Source: Bacilli bacterium | GTDB lineage: Bacteria > Bacillota_I > Bacilli_A > Izemoplasmatales > Hujiaoplasmataceae | DNA length: 7,413 nucleotides | Direction: 5' to 3' | NCBI GenBank assembly: GCA_018400565.1 | Contig: JAGYMP010000120.1 | Coordinates: forward strand, 1-7,413 | In this document: positions 1 to 6,138 of the stretch, in pieces | Layout: the number at the start of each line of letters is the position of its first letter | How positions within the stretch are numbered: position 1 is the first letter of the stretch | Translations under genes and position numbers: made by a program | The notes under the pieces: generated by a model | What the model saw: the letters and a program-made list of their open reading frames with translations, nothing else | Database searches by the model: none | Told to the model about the DNA's origin: nothing

Positions 1-335
1 ACGTAAGCATCTACGATCCGATTTATGCCGATGATGACACCGTGTTTCAAAAAACCTATGATGCCGTCACGATGAGTGAGGTCATCGAACACATACACAA
101 CATCGGTGCATTGTTCAACATGTTGAACGGCGTTTTAAGGAAAAAATCCGTTTTGGCTGTGATGACGCTTTTCAGACCCAAAACAAAAGAAGACTTTTTC
201 AAGTGGTGGTACATCCGCGATGAAACCCATGTCCGCTTTTTCAACCGAAGGACGTTCGAAGAAATAGCAACCATCCACGGCTATGATATCCTTGATTGTG
301 ACGGAAAACGCAAAATCACGTTAAGAAAACGATGA
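1..335 (+). CDS. Class I SAM-dependent methyltransferase, C-terminal part (5' end outside window)
   Basis: The reading frame is open from the first complete codon at position 3 to the TGA at 333-335, giving 110 residues of a protein whose N-terminus lies upstream. The visible part carries YDAVTMSEVIEH (residues 19-30 of the fragment), the usual region around motif II of Rossmann-fold methyltransferases, then a short post-motif strand (VLAVMTLF) and a RDETHVRFF segment. That combination is typical of a family of small stand-alone methyltransferases with a 'W-Y-x-RDPTHV-x-F' signature. The SAM-binding glycine loop is not in the window, and the substrate cannot be told. The stop lies 31 bases before the [2Fe-2S] gene with no terminator between, so the two may be co-transcribed. 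No functional link to amino-acid oxidation is evident. The family is fairly certain, the role unknown. Confidence 0.8.
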   Translation, partial: VSIYDPIYADDDTVFQKTYDAVTMSEVIEHIHNIGALFNMLNGVLRKKSVLAVMTLFRPKTKEDFFKWWYIRDETHVRFFNRRTFEEIATIHGYDILDCDGKRKITLRKR

Positions 336-366
336 GCATCGATGCGATGACAAAAGGAGTGAAACG

Positions 367-681
367 ATGGGAATGAGAATCCAGAATCATCCGATCCTCG
401 AATTTACCGAAAAAAAACCGGTCCGGTTTTTTTATGAGGGAAAGCAGATGGTCGGACGCGAAGGAGACACAATTGCGTCTGCCTTGCATGCCAACGGCAT
501 CAACGTATTATCAAGAAGTGTGAAAGACAACCGTCCGCGTGGCTTTTATTGTGCCATCGGCAATTGCGGATCGTGCCAGATGCGTGTTGACGGTGTAAAC
601 AACGTGAGGACCTGCATCACTGAACTCACCCCGAATATGCACATTGAAAGACAAAGGGGGCTGGCCGATGATCAAACATGA
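367..681 (+). CDS. [2Fe-2S] ferredoxin-like small subunit of a multi-subunit amino-acid dehydrogenase (HcnA / Fer2_4 type)
   Basis: A 104-residue protein with one plant-type [2Fe-2S] domain. Ligands are visible as C62-x4-C67-x2-C70-x12-C83, inside a GFYCAIGNCGSCQM segment characteristic of the small subunit of HcnA, octopine/nopaline oxidase and the N-terminus of sarcosine oxidase alpha. It should pass electrons between flavins in the complex encoded by the next four genes. The start is set by AAAAGGAG at 352-359, seven bases before the ATG; a second in-frame ATG six bases on is less well spaced. Its 3' end overlaps the next gene by 14 bases, indicating translational coupling. In many related enzymes this domain is fused to the following FAD protein; here it is a separate polypeptide. 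The fold assignment is firm; membership of a proline dehydrogenase is inference from the neighbours. Confidence 0.9.
   Translation: MGMRIQNHPILEFTEKKPVRFFYEGKQMVGREGDTIASALHANGINVLSRSVKDNRPRGFYCAIGNCGSCQMRVDGVNNVRTCITELTPNMHIERQRGLADDQT
653..660 (+). promoter_or_regulatory. Ribosome binding site fixing the start of the FAD oxidoreductase
   Basis: AAAGGGGG ends seven bases before the ATG at 668. It lies inside a longer in-frame reading that could begin at TTG 644, so it supports ATG 668 and a protein whose FAD-binding strand starts within ten residues of the N-terminus, as expected for the family. Confidence 0.65.
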
Positions 682-1765
682 GGAACTCATCATCATCGGC
701 GGCGGTCCGGCAGGATTGAGTGCGGCGAAAAGTGCGCTTGAAGCCGACCTCAACGTGTTGCTTATCGAACGTTATGTCCGCTTGGGCGGACAACTCATCA
801 AACAAACACACAAATTCTTCGGTTCAAAAAATCAAAAAGCGAAGATGCGCGGTTTCAACATCGCGACTCTCCTGATAGATGGTTTAAAGGATGCACCGGG
901 GCATTTGACGGTGTTGACGGAGGCAACCGTCGTCGGGATGTATGACGAACGGATCGTGACTGTCTGGCATGATGCCACATACAAGAAATATCAGGCCGAT
1001 GCCATCATTGTCGCAACGGGTGCGAGCGAAAAGTTCCTTGCATTCGAAAACAATGACCTTCCCGGGATATATGGAGCCGGCGGCGTGCAGACACTCATGA
1101 ACTTAAACGGTGTTCTGCCCGGGACAGACATCATCATGGTCGGATCGGGCAATATCGGACTGATCGTCGCCTATCAGCTCATGCAGGCCGGAGCACGTGT
1201 CACATCTGTTTTGGAAGCCGCTCCCAGAATCGGCGGTTATGCCGTCCATGCATCAAAGTTACGACGACTTGGCGTTAGCATCAAAACAAGGACAACAATC
1301 AAACGGGCGATCGGCGAAAATAAAGTTGAAGCCTGTGAGATCGTCAGTCTCGATGATCAGTGGAACATCATCGAAGGCACAGAAGAAACCATCAACACCG
1401 ATGCCATCTGCATCGCCGTGGGTTTGTCACCGATGCACCAGCTTCTTTCCATGGCCGGGGCAAAGACGAGTTACATCTCTGAACTCGGCGGTCTCGTGCC
1501 CTGTGTTGACGAAAACAACCAAACATCCATCGATGGTGTGTTCGTCAGCGGTGACGCAAGCGGCATCGAAGAAGCATCGTCCGCGATGGTCGAAGGCCGT
1601 TTCACCGGCCTGATCGCCGCGAAGAAACTCGGTCATGTGACGAAAGGGTTTGACAAAGACATCAACGAATGCCGTGATCAGCTCTTTAATCTGCGCCGGG
1701 GACCGTGCGGACTTAAGATCCGCGAAGGCATCCGAAAATTACGCGAGGTGAACGATCATGCTTAA
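668..1765 (+). CDS. FAD/NAD(P)-binding oxidoreductase, HcnB / dye-linked L-proline dehydrogenase alpha-like subunit
   Basis: A 365-residue two-dinucleotide-binding flavoprotein. The first Rossmann motif is G11-G-G-P-A-G16 (FAD) at the extreme N-terminus. An ATG motif (residues 116-118) follows, then a second dinucleotide motif, G159-S-G-N-I-G164, with an acidic residue (E183) at the end of the next strand. The C-terminal FAD contact is VFVSGDASG (291-299, D296). No thioredoxin-reductase-type CxxC pair is visible, which separates it from TrxB-like proteins and fits the HcnB/OoxA family. In the archaeal dye-linked L-proline dehydrogenases the homologous alpha subunit is the second flavin subunit. 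Here its N-terminal [2Fe-2S] domain is carried by the preceding gene. Its last 8 bases overlap the 4Fe-4S gene. Whether the second site binds NAD(H), ATP or nothing cannot be read from sequence. An alternative role is a subunit of a cyanide synthase or opine oxidase, made less likely by the P5C dehydrogenase downstream. Confidence 0.88.
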   Translation: MIKHEELIIIGGGPAGLSAAKSALEADLNVLLIERYVRLGGQLIKQTHKFFGSKNQKAKMRGFNIATLLIDGLKDAPGHLTVLTEATVVGMYDERIVTVWHDATYKKYQADAIIVATGASEKFLAFENNDLPGIYGAGGVQTLMNLNGVLPGTDIIMVGSGNIGLIVAYQLMQAGARVTSVLEAAPRIGGYAVHASKLRRLGVSIKTRTTIKRAIGENKVEACEIVSLDDQWNIIEGTEETINTDAICIAVGLSPMHQLLSMAGAKTSYISELGGLVPCVDENNQTSIDGVFVSGDASGIEEASSAMVEGRFTGLIAAKKLGHVTKGFDKDINECRDQLFNLRRGPCGLKIREGIRKLREVNDHA

Positions 1766-2234
1766 ACGAACCGGAGTGCCCGATCGATCACAGATCAAAG
1801 ATGCATTCCCGGATGAATCATATCTCATCAAACCCAAAGCGATCATCGAATGCTTTGAGGCGATACCCTGTAATCCCTGTGAGACAAGCTGTCCGGTCGG
1901 TGCCATCACGATCGGTGCTGACATCAACAAAATCCCCGTGATTGACCATGCCATATGCACAGGATGCGGACAATGTGTCCATAATTGTCCCGGCCTTGCC
2001 GTGCACATCGTGAGCATCAAAGAAGACAAAGCATTGTTTCGGATTCCTTATGAGATGCCCGATGTTCCCAAACAAGGCGACATTTGGGACGGTATCGGCC
2101 GAGACGGGAAGACTGTCTGCGAAGCCACAATCACAGCCGTCACGCAAAAAGAAGGGTTTGACAAAACAACGATTCTTAATGTTGAGACGGACAAAACATA
2201 CCTTTATGATTTCATAACGGTGAGACGACCATGA
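1758..2234 (+). CDS. 2x[4Fe-4S] ferredoxin-like subunit of the dehydrogenase complex (PdhF-like)
   Basis: A 158-residue protein starting at an ATG seven bases after GAGGTG (1745-1750). Eight cysteines sit in two groups. The second is a canonical C67-x2-C70-x2-C73-x3-C77-P. The first is C38-x2-C41-x3-C45-P, with its first expected cysteine replaced by alanine (A35) and another cysteine at C32. Two [4Fe-4S] clusters are therefore possible, but with non-standard spacing in the first. After about residue 85 comes a beta-rich tail with no recognised motif; the same tail is typical of FeS proteins in these operons. Length and position, after the alpha flavoprotein and before a small BFD-type protein, match the roughly 19 kDa gamma subunit of the Thermococcus profundus proline dehydrogenase as I recall it. 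It is likely the electron wire between the two flavin subunits, or to an outside acceptor. Confidence 0.88.
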   Translation: MLKRTGVPDRSQIKDAFPDESYLIKPKAIIECFEAIPCNPCETSCPVGAITIGADINKIPVIDHAICTGCGQCVHNCPGLAVHIVSIKEDKALFRIPYEMPDVPKQGDIWDGIGRDGKTVCEATITAVTQKEGFDKTTILNVETDKTYLYDFITVRRP

Positions 2235-2515
2235 AAAAACATAACGTGTATGTCTGCCGTTGCGAAGACGTGACGCTCGATGAATTATATTATTGGATCC
2301 ACCGGGGTTTCACAACATTCGAGGGATTGAAACGGCAATTAAGGATCGGCATGGGTCCTTGTCAGGGACAAATCTGCGGCGAGGTGATCCGGCGGGAACT
2401 CGCGAATTTTCTTAAAAAACATCCCGCCGACGTAAAGACACACACAATCCGACCGCTCATAATGGGCGTACCACTTGAGGCCATCGCAAAAGCAGGTGAT
2501 CAAGATGAAAGCTGA
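2231..2515 (+). CDS. BFD-like [2Fe-2S]-binding small subunit (PdhX-like)
   Basis: A 94-residue protein with a Fer2_BFD domain. Ligands are C9-x-C11 near the N-terminus (VCRCEDVT) and C44-x4-C49 in a MGPCQGQICG segment. The C-x-C...C-x4-C pattern is that seen in the central domain of sarcosine oxidase alpha and the C-terminus of HcnB-like proteins, rather than the C-x2-C of bacterioferritin-associated ferredoxin. The ATG overlaps the preceding stop as ATGA (4 bases), with GGTGAG (2219-2224) as a fair ribosome binding site. The last 11 bases overlap the DAO gene. Residues 50-94 form a helical, partly charged tail with no recognised motif. The expected role is to pass one electron at a time between the flavins of the complex. 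Confidence 0.88.
   Translation: MKKHNVYVCRCEDVTLDELYYWIHRGFTTFEGLKRQLRIGMGPCQGQICGEVIRRELANFLKKHPADVKTHTIRPLIMGVPLEAIAKAGDQDES
2494..2498 (+). promoter_or_regulatory. Ribosome binding site fixing the start of the DAO-type subunit
   Basis: AGGTG lies six bases before the ATG at 2505, inside the end of the BFD gene. It favours ATG 2505 over the upstream in-frame TTG at 2475, which would add ten residues not expected before the N-terminal FAD strand. Confidence 0.5.
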
Positions 2516-3650
2516 CGCCGTCATCATCGGAGCCGGAATCAGTGGTTCGAGCATCGCCTGGCACTTGGCGAAAAAAGGCATGAGAAACATCAAAGTGTTT
2601 GATGCATCCTATCTGACGGCCGGTGCCACCGGACGCTGCGGTGCGGGCGTAAGAACACAGTGGGGCACCAAGACGAATTGTCTTCTGGCTAAAAAGAGCA
2701 TGGAATTCTTCGAAGAGGCGGGCGATCTCCTTGATTACAAAGAAGACATCGAATTCAAGCAGGCCGGGTATCTGATTTTGGCGACCACGAGGGAAGAAGA
2801 AGCGATCTTCGACAAAAATATCAAGGTTCAGCATGACATCGGTATCCCGAGCAAACGCCTCACGGTACAAGAGGCCTTGCAAATCGTCCCGCATCTGAAT
2901 CCCGACAGTTTTTTGAGTGCATCGTTTTGTGAAAAAGACGGTCATCTCAACCCGTTTCGGATGACGGATGCTTTCTATCAGGCAGCCAAACGCCTGGGGG
3001 TGGAGTTTTTCTTTTATGAACCCGTCACGGACATCAAAACGAATCATGCATCCATCGAAGCCGTCATCACCGACCGCCGTATCATTGAGACGGACGTGGT
3101 GATCGATGCCGCCGGCGGCCATGCGAAAGAAATCGCCGCCATGGCAGGAATCGACGTGCCCGTGTTTTCTGAGAAACATGAGATTTTGGCGACTGAGCCG
3201 ACTTATCCGATGCAAGACCCGATGGTCATGTCATTTTCCAAAAACATTTATTGCCAACAGGTTCCGCACGGCAGTTTTCTGATGGGCAGGAGCAATCCCG
3301 ACGCAAAGCACAACCATGATGTTACTTCATCGTGGCAGTTTTTGGAAAAAATGGCCAAAACAGTCTGTGACATTCTACCCGATATCGGAAAACTCCGCGT
3401 CGTCAGACAATGGGGCGGCCTTTACAACAACAGCCCGGACCGTCAGCCAATCATATCATCCGTCGATGAATTGCCCGGATTTTATGTGGCGTGCGGTTTT
3501 TCGGGACACGGATTCATGTTTTCACCGATTACCGGGGATTTGATCTCCGATCTGATACTGGACAAAGAACCGGCCATCAACGCGGCAGCACTTTCCATCA
3601 AGCGGTTTGATGAAACGAGCAACGGCGACTATGAGACATCGGTCGTCTGA
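2505..3650 (+). CDS. DAO-family FAD dehydrogenase, probable catalytic (beta) subunit of heteromeric L-proline dehydrogenase
   Basis: A 381-residue flavoprotein of the D-amino-acid oxidase / sarcosine oxidase beta superfamily. The FAD-binding beta-alpha-beta motif is G9-A-G-I-S-G14 at the N-terminus. It is followed by TGRCGAGVRTQWG (42-54) around the flavin, an internal DAAGGHA (201-207), a GGLYNNSPDRQPII segment (304-317), and the C-terminal GFSGHGFMFSP (331-341) that closes the FAD site. Length fits the roughly 380-residue beta subunits of archaeal dye-linked L-proline dehydrogenase, and also HcnC and sarcosine oxidase beta. No signal peptide or membrane segment is seen. It should oxidise the substrate C-N bond and hand electrons to the FeS subunits encoded just upstream. 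The P5C dehydrogenase gene begins 32 bases downstream, the main reason for proposing L-proline as substrate. Hydroxyproline, sarcosine or another secondary amine are the alternatives. The family call is firm; the substrate is inference. Confidence 0.87.
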   Translation: MKADAVIIGAGISGSSIAWHLAKKGMRNIKVFDASYLTAGATGRCGAGVRTQWGTKTNCLLAKKSMEFFEEAGDLLDYKEDIEFKQAGYLILATTREEEAIFDKNIKVQHDIGIPSKRLTVQEALQIVPHLNPDSFLSASFCEKDGHLNPFRMTDAFYQAAKRLGVEFFFYEPVTDIKTNHASIEAVITDRRIIETDVVIDAAGGHAKEIAAMAGIDVPVFSEKHEILATEPTYPMQDPMVMSFSKNIYCQQVPHGSFLMGRSNPDAKHNHDVTSSWQFLEKMAKTVCDILPDIGKLRVVRQWGGLYNNSPDRQPIISSVDELPGFYVACGFSGHGFMFSPITGDLISDLILDKEPAINAAALSIKRFDETSNGDYETSVV

Positions 3651-3682
3651 ACACACTATCTATTCGAAAGGAATGATGACAC

Positions 3683-5239
3683 ATGGCAATGTATGAATAT
3701 CGAACGGAAACATTGACGGATTTTTCAAAGAAAAAGAACCGTCTGGCTTACGAAAAGGCTCTGAAACAGGTGAGGGATGATTACGGAAAAACATATCCCC
3801 TCATCATCAACGGCAAACCCGTGACCACGAAAAAAACGTATTCCTCCGAAAACCCGGCGAATCATGAGGAAATCATCGGTGAGATCTGCCAGGCATCAAT
3901 CAAAGAGGCTGACGAGGCGATGGAAAGTGCCTTGTTGGCATTTGAGACTTGGAAGAAGACATCGCCGCAGGTTCGCGCCGATGTTCTTTTCAAAGCGGCC
4001 AACATCATGCGCAGAAAAAGAATGTACATGAATGCTCTCATGACACTTGAGGCCGGCAAACCGTGGATCGAAGCGGACGGGGATGTGGCTGAGGCGATTG
4101 ACTTCTTGGAATATTACGGAAGACAGATGCTCAAAATGGATCGCATCGACGACGAGGTCCAATCAAGGGAACATGTGGAACGCAACGAATACCGTTACAT
4201 CCCGCTCGGTGTCGGCGCGATCATCACACCGTGGAATTTTCCGACAGCGATTTTGACGGGCATGACATCGGCGGCCGTCGTAAGCGGCAACACGGTGCTT
4301 CTGAAACCGGCGCGGACGACACAGATCATCGCCTATAACTTTGTCAAAATCATGGAAGAAGCCGGCCTGCCAGCCGGTGTGATCAACTTTATACCGGGAC
4401 GCGGCTCTGAAGTCGGCGATTATATGGTCAAACATCCAAAGACACGGTTTGTCTCATTCACGGGATCGAAAGCGGTCGGCCAGACGATATACGAAAATGC
4501 GGCAAAAGTTCGCAAAGGACAAATCTGGCTCAAACGTGTGATTACGGAAATGGGCGGAAAAGACGGTATTTTGGTTGATGATGATTGTGACACGAATCTC
4601 GCCGCACGTTCAATTGTGACATCGGCGTTCGGTTTTTCGGGTCAAAAATGCAGTGCCTGCTCAAGGGCGATCATCCATGAGGATGTTTATGATGAGGTCA
4701 TGGAGAAAGTGCTTGAGAAGACAAGTGCCATCCAACTCGGAAAAACCGAGGATTACAACAACAAAATGGGACCTGTCAACAGCAAAGAGGCATTTGATAA
4801 GATCACGGAATACATCGACATCGGGAAAAAAGAAGCGACACTCGCCGCAGGCGGGGATGCCGATGACACACTCGGCTATTTCATCCAACCGACGATTTTC
4901 GCAGGTTGCAAGGCTGATGACAGAATCATGAAAGAAGAAATCTTCGGGCCAGTCCTTTCCGTGACGAAAGTGAATTCGTTTGAGGAAGGTCTCAAAATCA
5001 TCAATGACACCGAATACGGACTGACCGGATCGATTATTTCCAACAACCGTGCGCACATTGAAAAAGCACGTGAGGATTTCCATGTCGGAAACCTTTATGT
5101 CAACCGCAAGTGCACGGGTGCGATCGTCGGATATCAGCCCTTTGGCGGCTTTAACATGAGCGGCACAGATTCAAAAGCCGGCGGACCGGATTATCTTACG
5201 CTCCATATGCAGGGTAAATCAATCTGCGAACAATTATAA
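3683..5239 (+). CDS. rocA: L-glutamate gamma-semialdehyde (1-pyrroline-5-carboxylate) dehydrogenase, RocA type
   Basis: A 518-residue aldehyde dehydrogenase closely resembling Bacillus RocA (about 515 residues) along its whole length, including its start (TDFSKKKNRLAYEKAL) and the closing GGPDYLTLHMQGK. It oxidises glutamate semialdehyde, in equilibrium with P5C, to glutamate with NAD+ in the cytoplasm. Visible catalytic elements are N185 in PWNF, K208 in LLKPA, FTGS at 259-262, general base E289 in TEMGGK, and nucleophile C323 in GQKCSA. IFGP and the C-terminal YQPFGGFNMSGTDSKAGGPD block are also present. The ATG at 3683 is preceded by AAAGGA (3667-3672) at ten bases. The gene closes the operon: a terminator follows ten bases after the stop. 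It has only this one domain, so it is not a PutA-type fusion; the proline dehydrogenase step must come from elsewhere, most simply from the upstream genes. Confidence in the function is high. Confidence 0.95.
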   Translation: MAMYEYRTETLTDFSKKKNRLAYEKALKQVRDDYGKTYPLIINGKPVTTKKTYSSENPANHEEIIGEICQASIKEADEAMESALLAFETWKKTSPQVRADVLFKAANIMRRKRMYMNALMTLEAGKPWIEADGDVAEAIDFLEYYGRQMLKMDRIDDEVQSREHVERNEYRYIPLGVGAIITPWNFPTAILTGMTSAAVVSGNTVLLKPARTTQIIAYNFVKIMEEAGLPAGVINFIPGRGSEVGDYMVKHPKTRFVSFTGSKAVGQTIYENAAKVRKGQIWLKRVITEMGGKDGILVDDDCDTNLAARSIVTSAFGFSGQKCSACSRAIIHEDVYDEVMEKVLEKTSAIQLGKTEDYNNKMGPVNSKEAFDKITEYIDIGKKEATLAAGGDADDTLGYFIQPTIFAGCKADDRIMKEEIFGPVLSVTKVNSFEEGLKIINDTEYGLTGSIISNNRAHIEKAREDFHVGNLYVNRKCTGAIVGYQPFGGFNMSGTDSKAGGPDYLTLHMQGKSICEQL

Positions 5240-5248
5240 ATTCATCAC

Positions 5249-5275
5249 GGGCGCACATCTGTGCGTCCTTTTTTT
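5249..5275 (+). terminator. Rho-independent terminator of the proline/P5C operon
   Basis: An eight-base-pair stem (5249-5256 with 5261-5268, one G-U pair) and an ATCT loop are followed directly by seven T residues. It lies ten bases after the RocA-type stop codon and before the next promoter. Confidence 0.88.
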
Positions 5276-5296
5276 GCGGATATATTCCGAAACGAT

Positions 5297-5325
5297 TTGC
5301 CAAACAGTAAAAATCGTGATAAAGT
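5297..5325 (+). promoter_or_regulatory. Sigma-A-type promoter for the 203-residue unknown protein
   Basis: TTGCCA (5297-5302; five of six to TTGACA) and TAAAGT (5320-5325; four of six to TATAAT) are separated by 17 bases. They sit just after the upstream terminator and about 28 bases before the start codon. The gene is therefore probably transcribed alone. Confidence 0.6.
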
Positions 5326-5353
5326 AAGTGTGTAACAAAAAGGAGCATGACAA

Positions 5354-5965
5354 ATGAAAGTCGAAGCCATCAACGCGATCAAAGCATTGGAACACGGCCG
5401 GTACGCGGCCATTGAAGAAAAACAAAACCTACTCACATACACCATCCAGTTTTTGATGAAGAAAGGTATCGAGAGCACATTTCCGTATCTCTGTGTGGGC
5501 TCATTCAGACTCTTTCCCGAAGAATTCTGTCTTGACGAGGAATTTAAGAACGAACTCGATTCCCTTAAGGTACGGAAGTACGCGGATCGATTGCTTGAAG
5601 AAGACCTCATCAAGGAAAAAGACGGTGCGTTCAAACTTACCCAAAAAGGCAAAGATGTCGCCAAAGACACATCGGCCGCCTTTTATTCCGGTGACACAAA
5701 GATGGACCTTGACAAGGATGACACGCGCATCGGTTCGGATGACGTCTCAAAGAATTACACGGAATTGCAGCTATCGAAACAATATTCATCTTATCTCGTC
5801 AACAAACGCGCCGATTTAAAAGATTTATGGTCTTTTTTCGGTGTCACTCCACACACCAAGTCAGACAAAATCCAAGCGTATTTGGAAGAGATCAATGATT
5901 ATGCGAAAAGCATCGGCGATAAACCGATGATCGCATTCACCGAAACGATGCTTGAAGATTTATAA
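5354..5965 (+). CDS. Conserved-looking protein of unknown function with a winged-helix-like segment
   Basis: A 203-residue protein starting at an ATG eight bases after AAGGAG (5340-5345). I do not recognise its function. Residues 25-60 are hydrophobic/aromatic and contain PYLCVGSFRLFPEEF, which looks like a conserved family core. Residues 71-104 (RKYADRLLEEDLIKEKDGAF, then KLTQKGKDVAK) have the shape of a winged-helix recognition helix plus wing ('LLEEDLI...F.LTQKGK'). Residues 113-134 are rich in Asp, Lys and Ser and look like a flexible linker. The last 70 residues are predicted helical. There is no signal peptide, membrane span or catalytic motif. It has its own promoter and is closed at both ends by terminators, so it is a one-gene unit between two amino-acid catabolic operons. 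A DNA-binding role is possible but rests only on the wing-like segment. Confidence 0.85.
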   Translation: MKVEAINAIKALEHGRYAAIEEKQNLLTYTIQFLMKKGIESTFPYLCVGSFRLFPEEFCLDEEFKNELDSLKVRKYADRLLEEDLIKEKDGAFKLTQKGKDVAKDTSAAFYSGDTKMDLDKDDTRIGSDDVSKNYTELQLSKQYSSYLVNKRADLKDLWSFFGVTPHTKSDKIQAYLEEINDYAKSIGDKPMIAFTETMLEDL

Positions 5966-5977
5966 TGAAAGAACAAG

Positions 5978-6008
5978 AAAAGCCCCGTTTTAACGCAACG
6001 GGGCTTTT
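5978..6008 (+). terminator. Strong, possibly bidirectional, Rho-independent terminator
   Basis: A perfect twelve-base-pair stem (5978-5989 with 5997-6008) encloses a seven-base loop. The core is GCCCCG/CGGGGC flanked by A4 on the left and T4 on the right, followed by CTTT. The A and T runs make it usable from either strand, although no minus-strand gene is seen downstream. It starts 12 bases after the unknown gene's stop. Confidence 0.92.
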
Positions 6009-6064
6009 CTTTACTGGAATAAAGCGCTAAAGCAAGCGCCGCAGACAAAAAACAGATAAATACC

Positions 6065-6109
6065 TAAAAGGGATGATCAATCACGTAGTTGATGGATTTT
6101 ACCCTTTTA
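6065..6109. repeat. Nested inverted repeats upstream of the leucine dehydrogenase promoter
   Basis: Outer arms TAAAAGGG (6065-6072) and CCCTTTTA (6102-6109) are perfect 8-base complements. Inside them lies an 18-base imperfect palindrome (6076-6093; outer halves ATCAA/TTGAT, centre ACGT, 14 of 18 positions symmetric). The region ends where the -35 element would lie. It could be an operator for a dimeric regulator or, if transcribed from further upstream, an RNA hairpin. No riboswitch or T-box consensus is visible. Between the terminator at 6008 and the gene at 6201, the only other signals seen are the promoter and cre site. Confidence 0.45.
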
Positions 6110-6124
6110 TTTTATGGGGTGTGA

Positions 6125-6133
6125 TGATATAAT
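6125..6133 (+). promoter_or_regulatory. Extended -10 promoter of the leucine dehydrogenase operon
   Basis: A perfect TATAAT (6128-6133) is preceded by TG one base upstream, an extended -10. The matching -35 region (about 6105-6110, TTTTAT at 17 bases) is poor. The expected transcription start is near 6140, leaving a leader of about 60 bases. Confidence 0.7.
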
Positions 6134-6138
6134 ACTGA

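Noticed and set aside
298..318. Possible cre-like sequence in the end of the methyltransferase gene
   Set aside because: GGAAAACGCAAAAT has three mismatches at defined positions and lies within coding sequence.
332..376. 14-codon ORF overlapping the methyltransferase stop (ATGA) and the next gene's start
   Set aside because: It could be a coupling peptide, but it has no good ribosome binding site and such short frames occur by chance. It contains the next gene's ribosome binding site simply by overlap.
644..667. TTG start adding eight residues to the FAD oxidoreductase
   Set aside because: The AAAGGGGG ribosome binding site lies inside this extension and is correctly spaced for ATG 668; the family begins right before the FAD strand.
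1197..1613. 138-codon + strand frame inside the FAD oxidoreductase
   Set aside because: It is out of frame within a clearly conserved flavoprotein, has Ser/Pro-rich low-quality composition and no family motif.
2475..2504. TTG start adding ten residues to the DAO subunit
   Set aside because: ATG 2505 has an AGGTG at six bases and places the FAD motif at the expected N-terminal position.
2457..3215. 252-codon open frame on the minus strand
   Set aside because: It lies antisense to the BFD and DAO genes, has no recognisable motif, and its translation is rich in Arg, His, Asp and Cys, as expected of an antisense shadow.
6018..6034. Second possible cre-like site (AAAGCGCTAAA) after the terminator
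   Set aside because: It lacks the TG at the left and the C-A at the right of the consensus, and sits about 100 bases upstream of the promoter.
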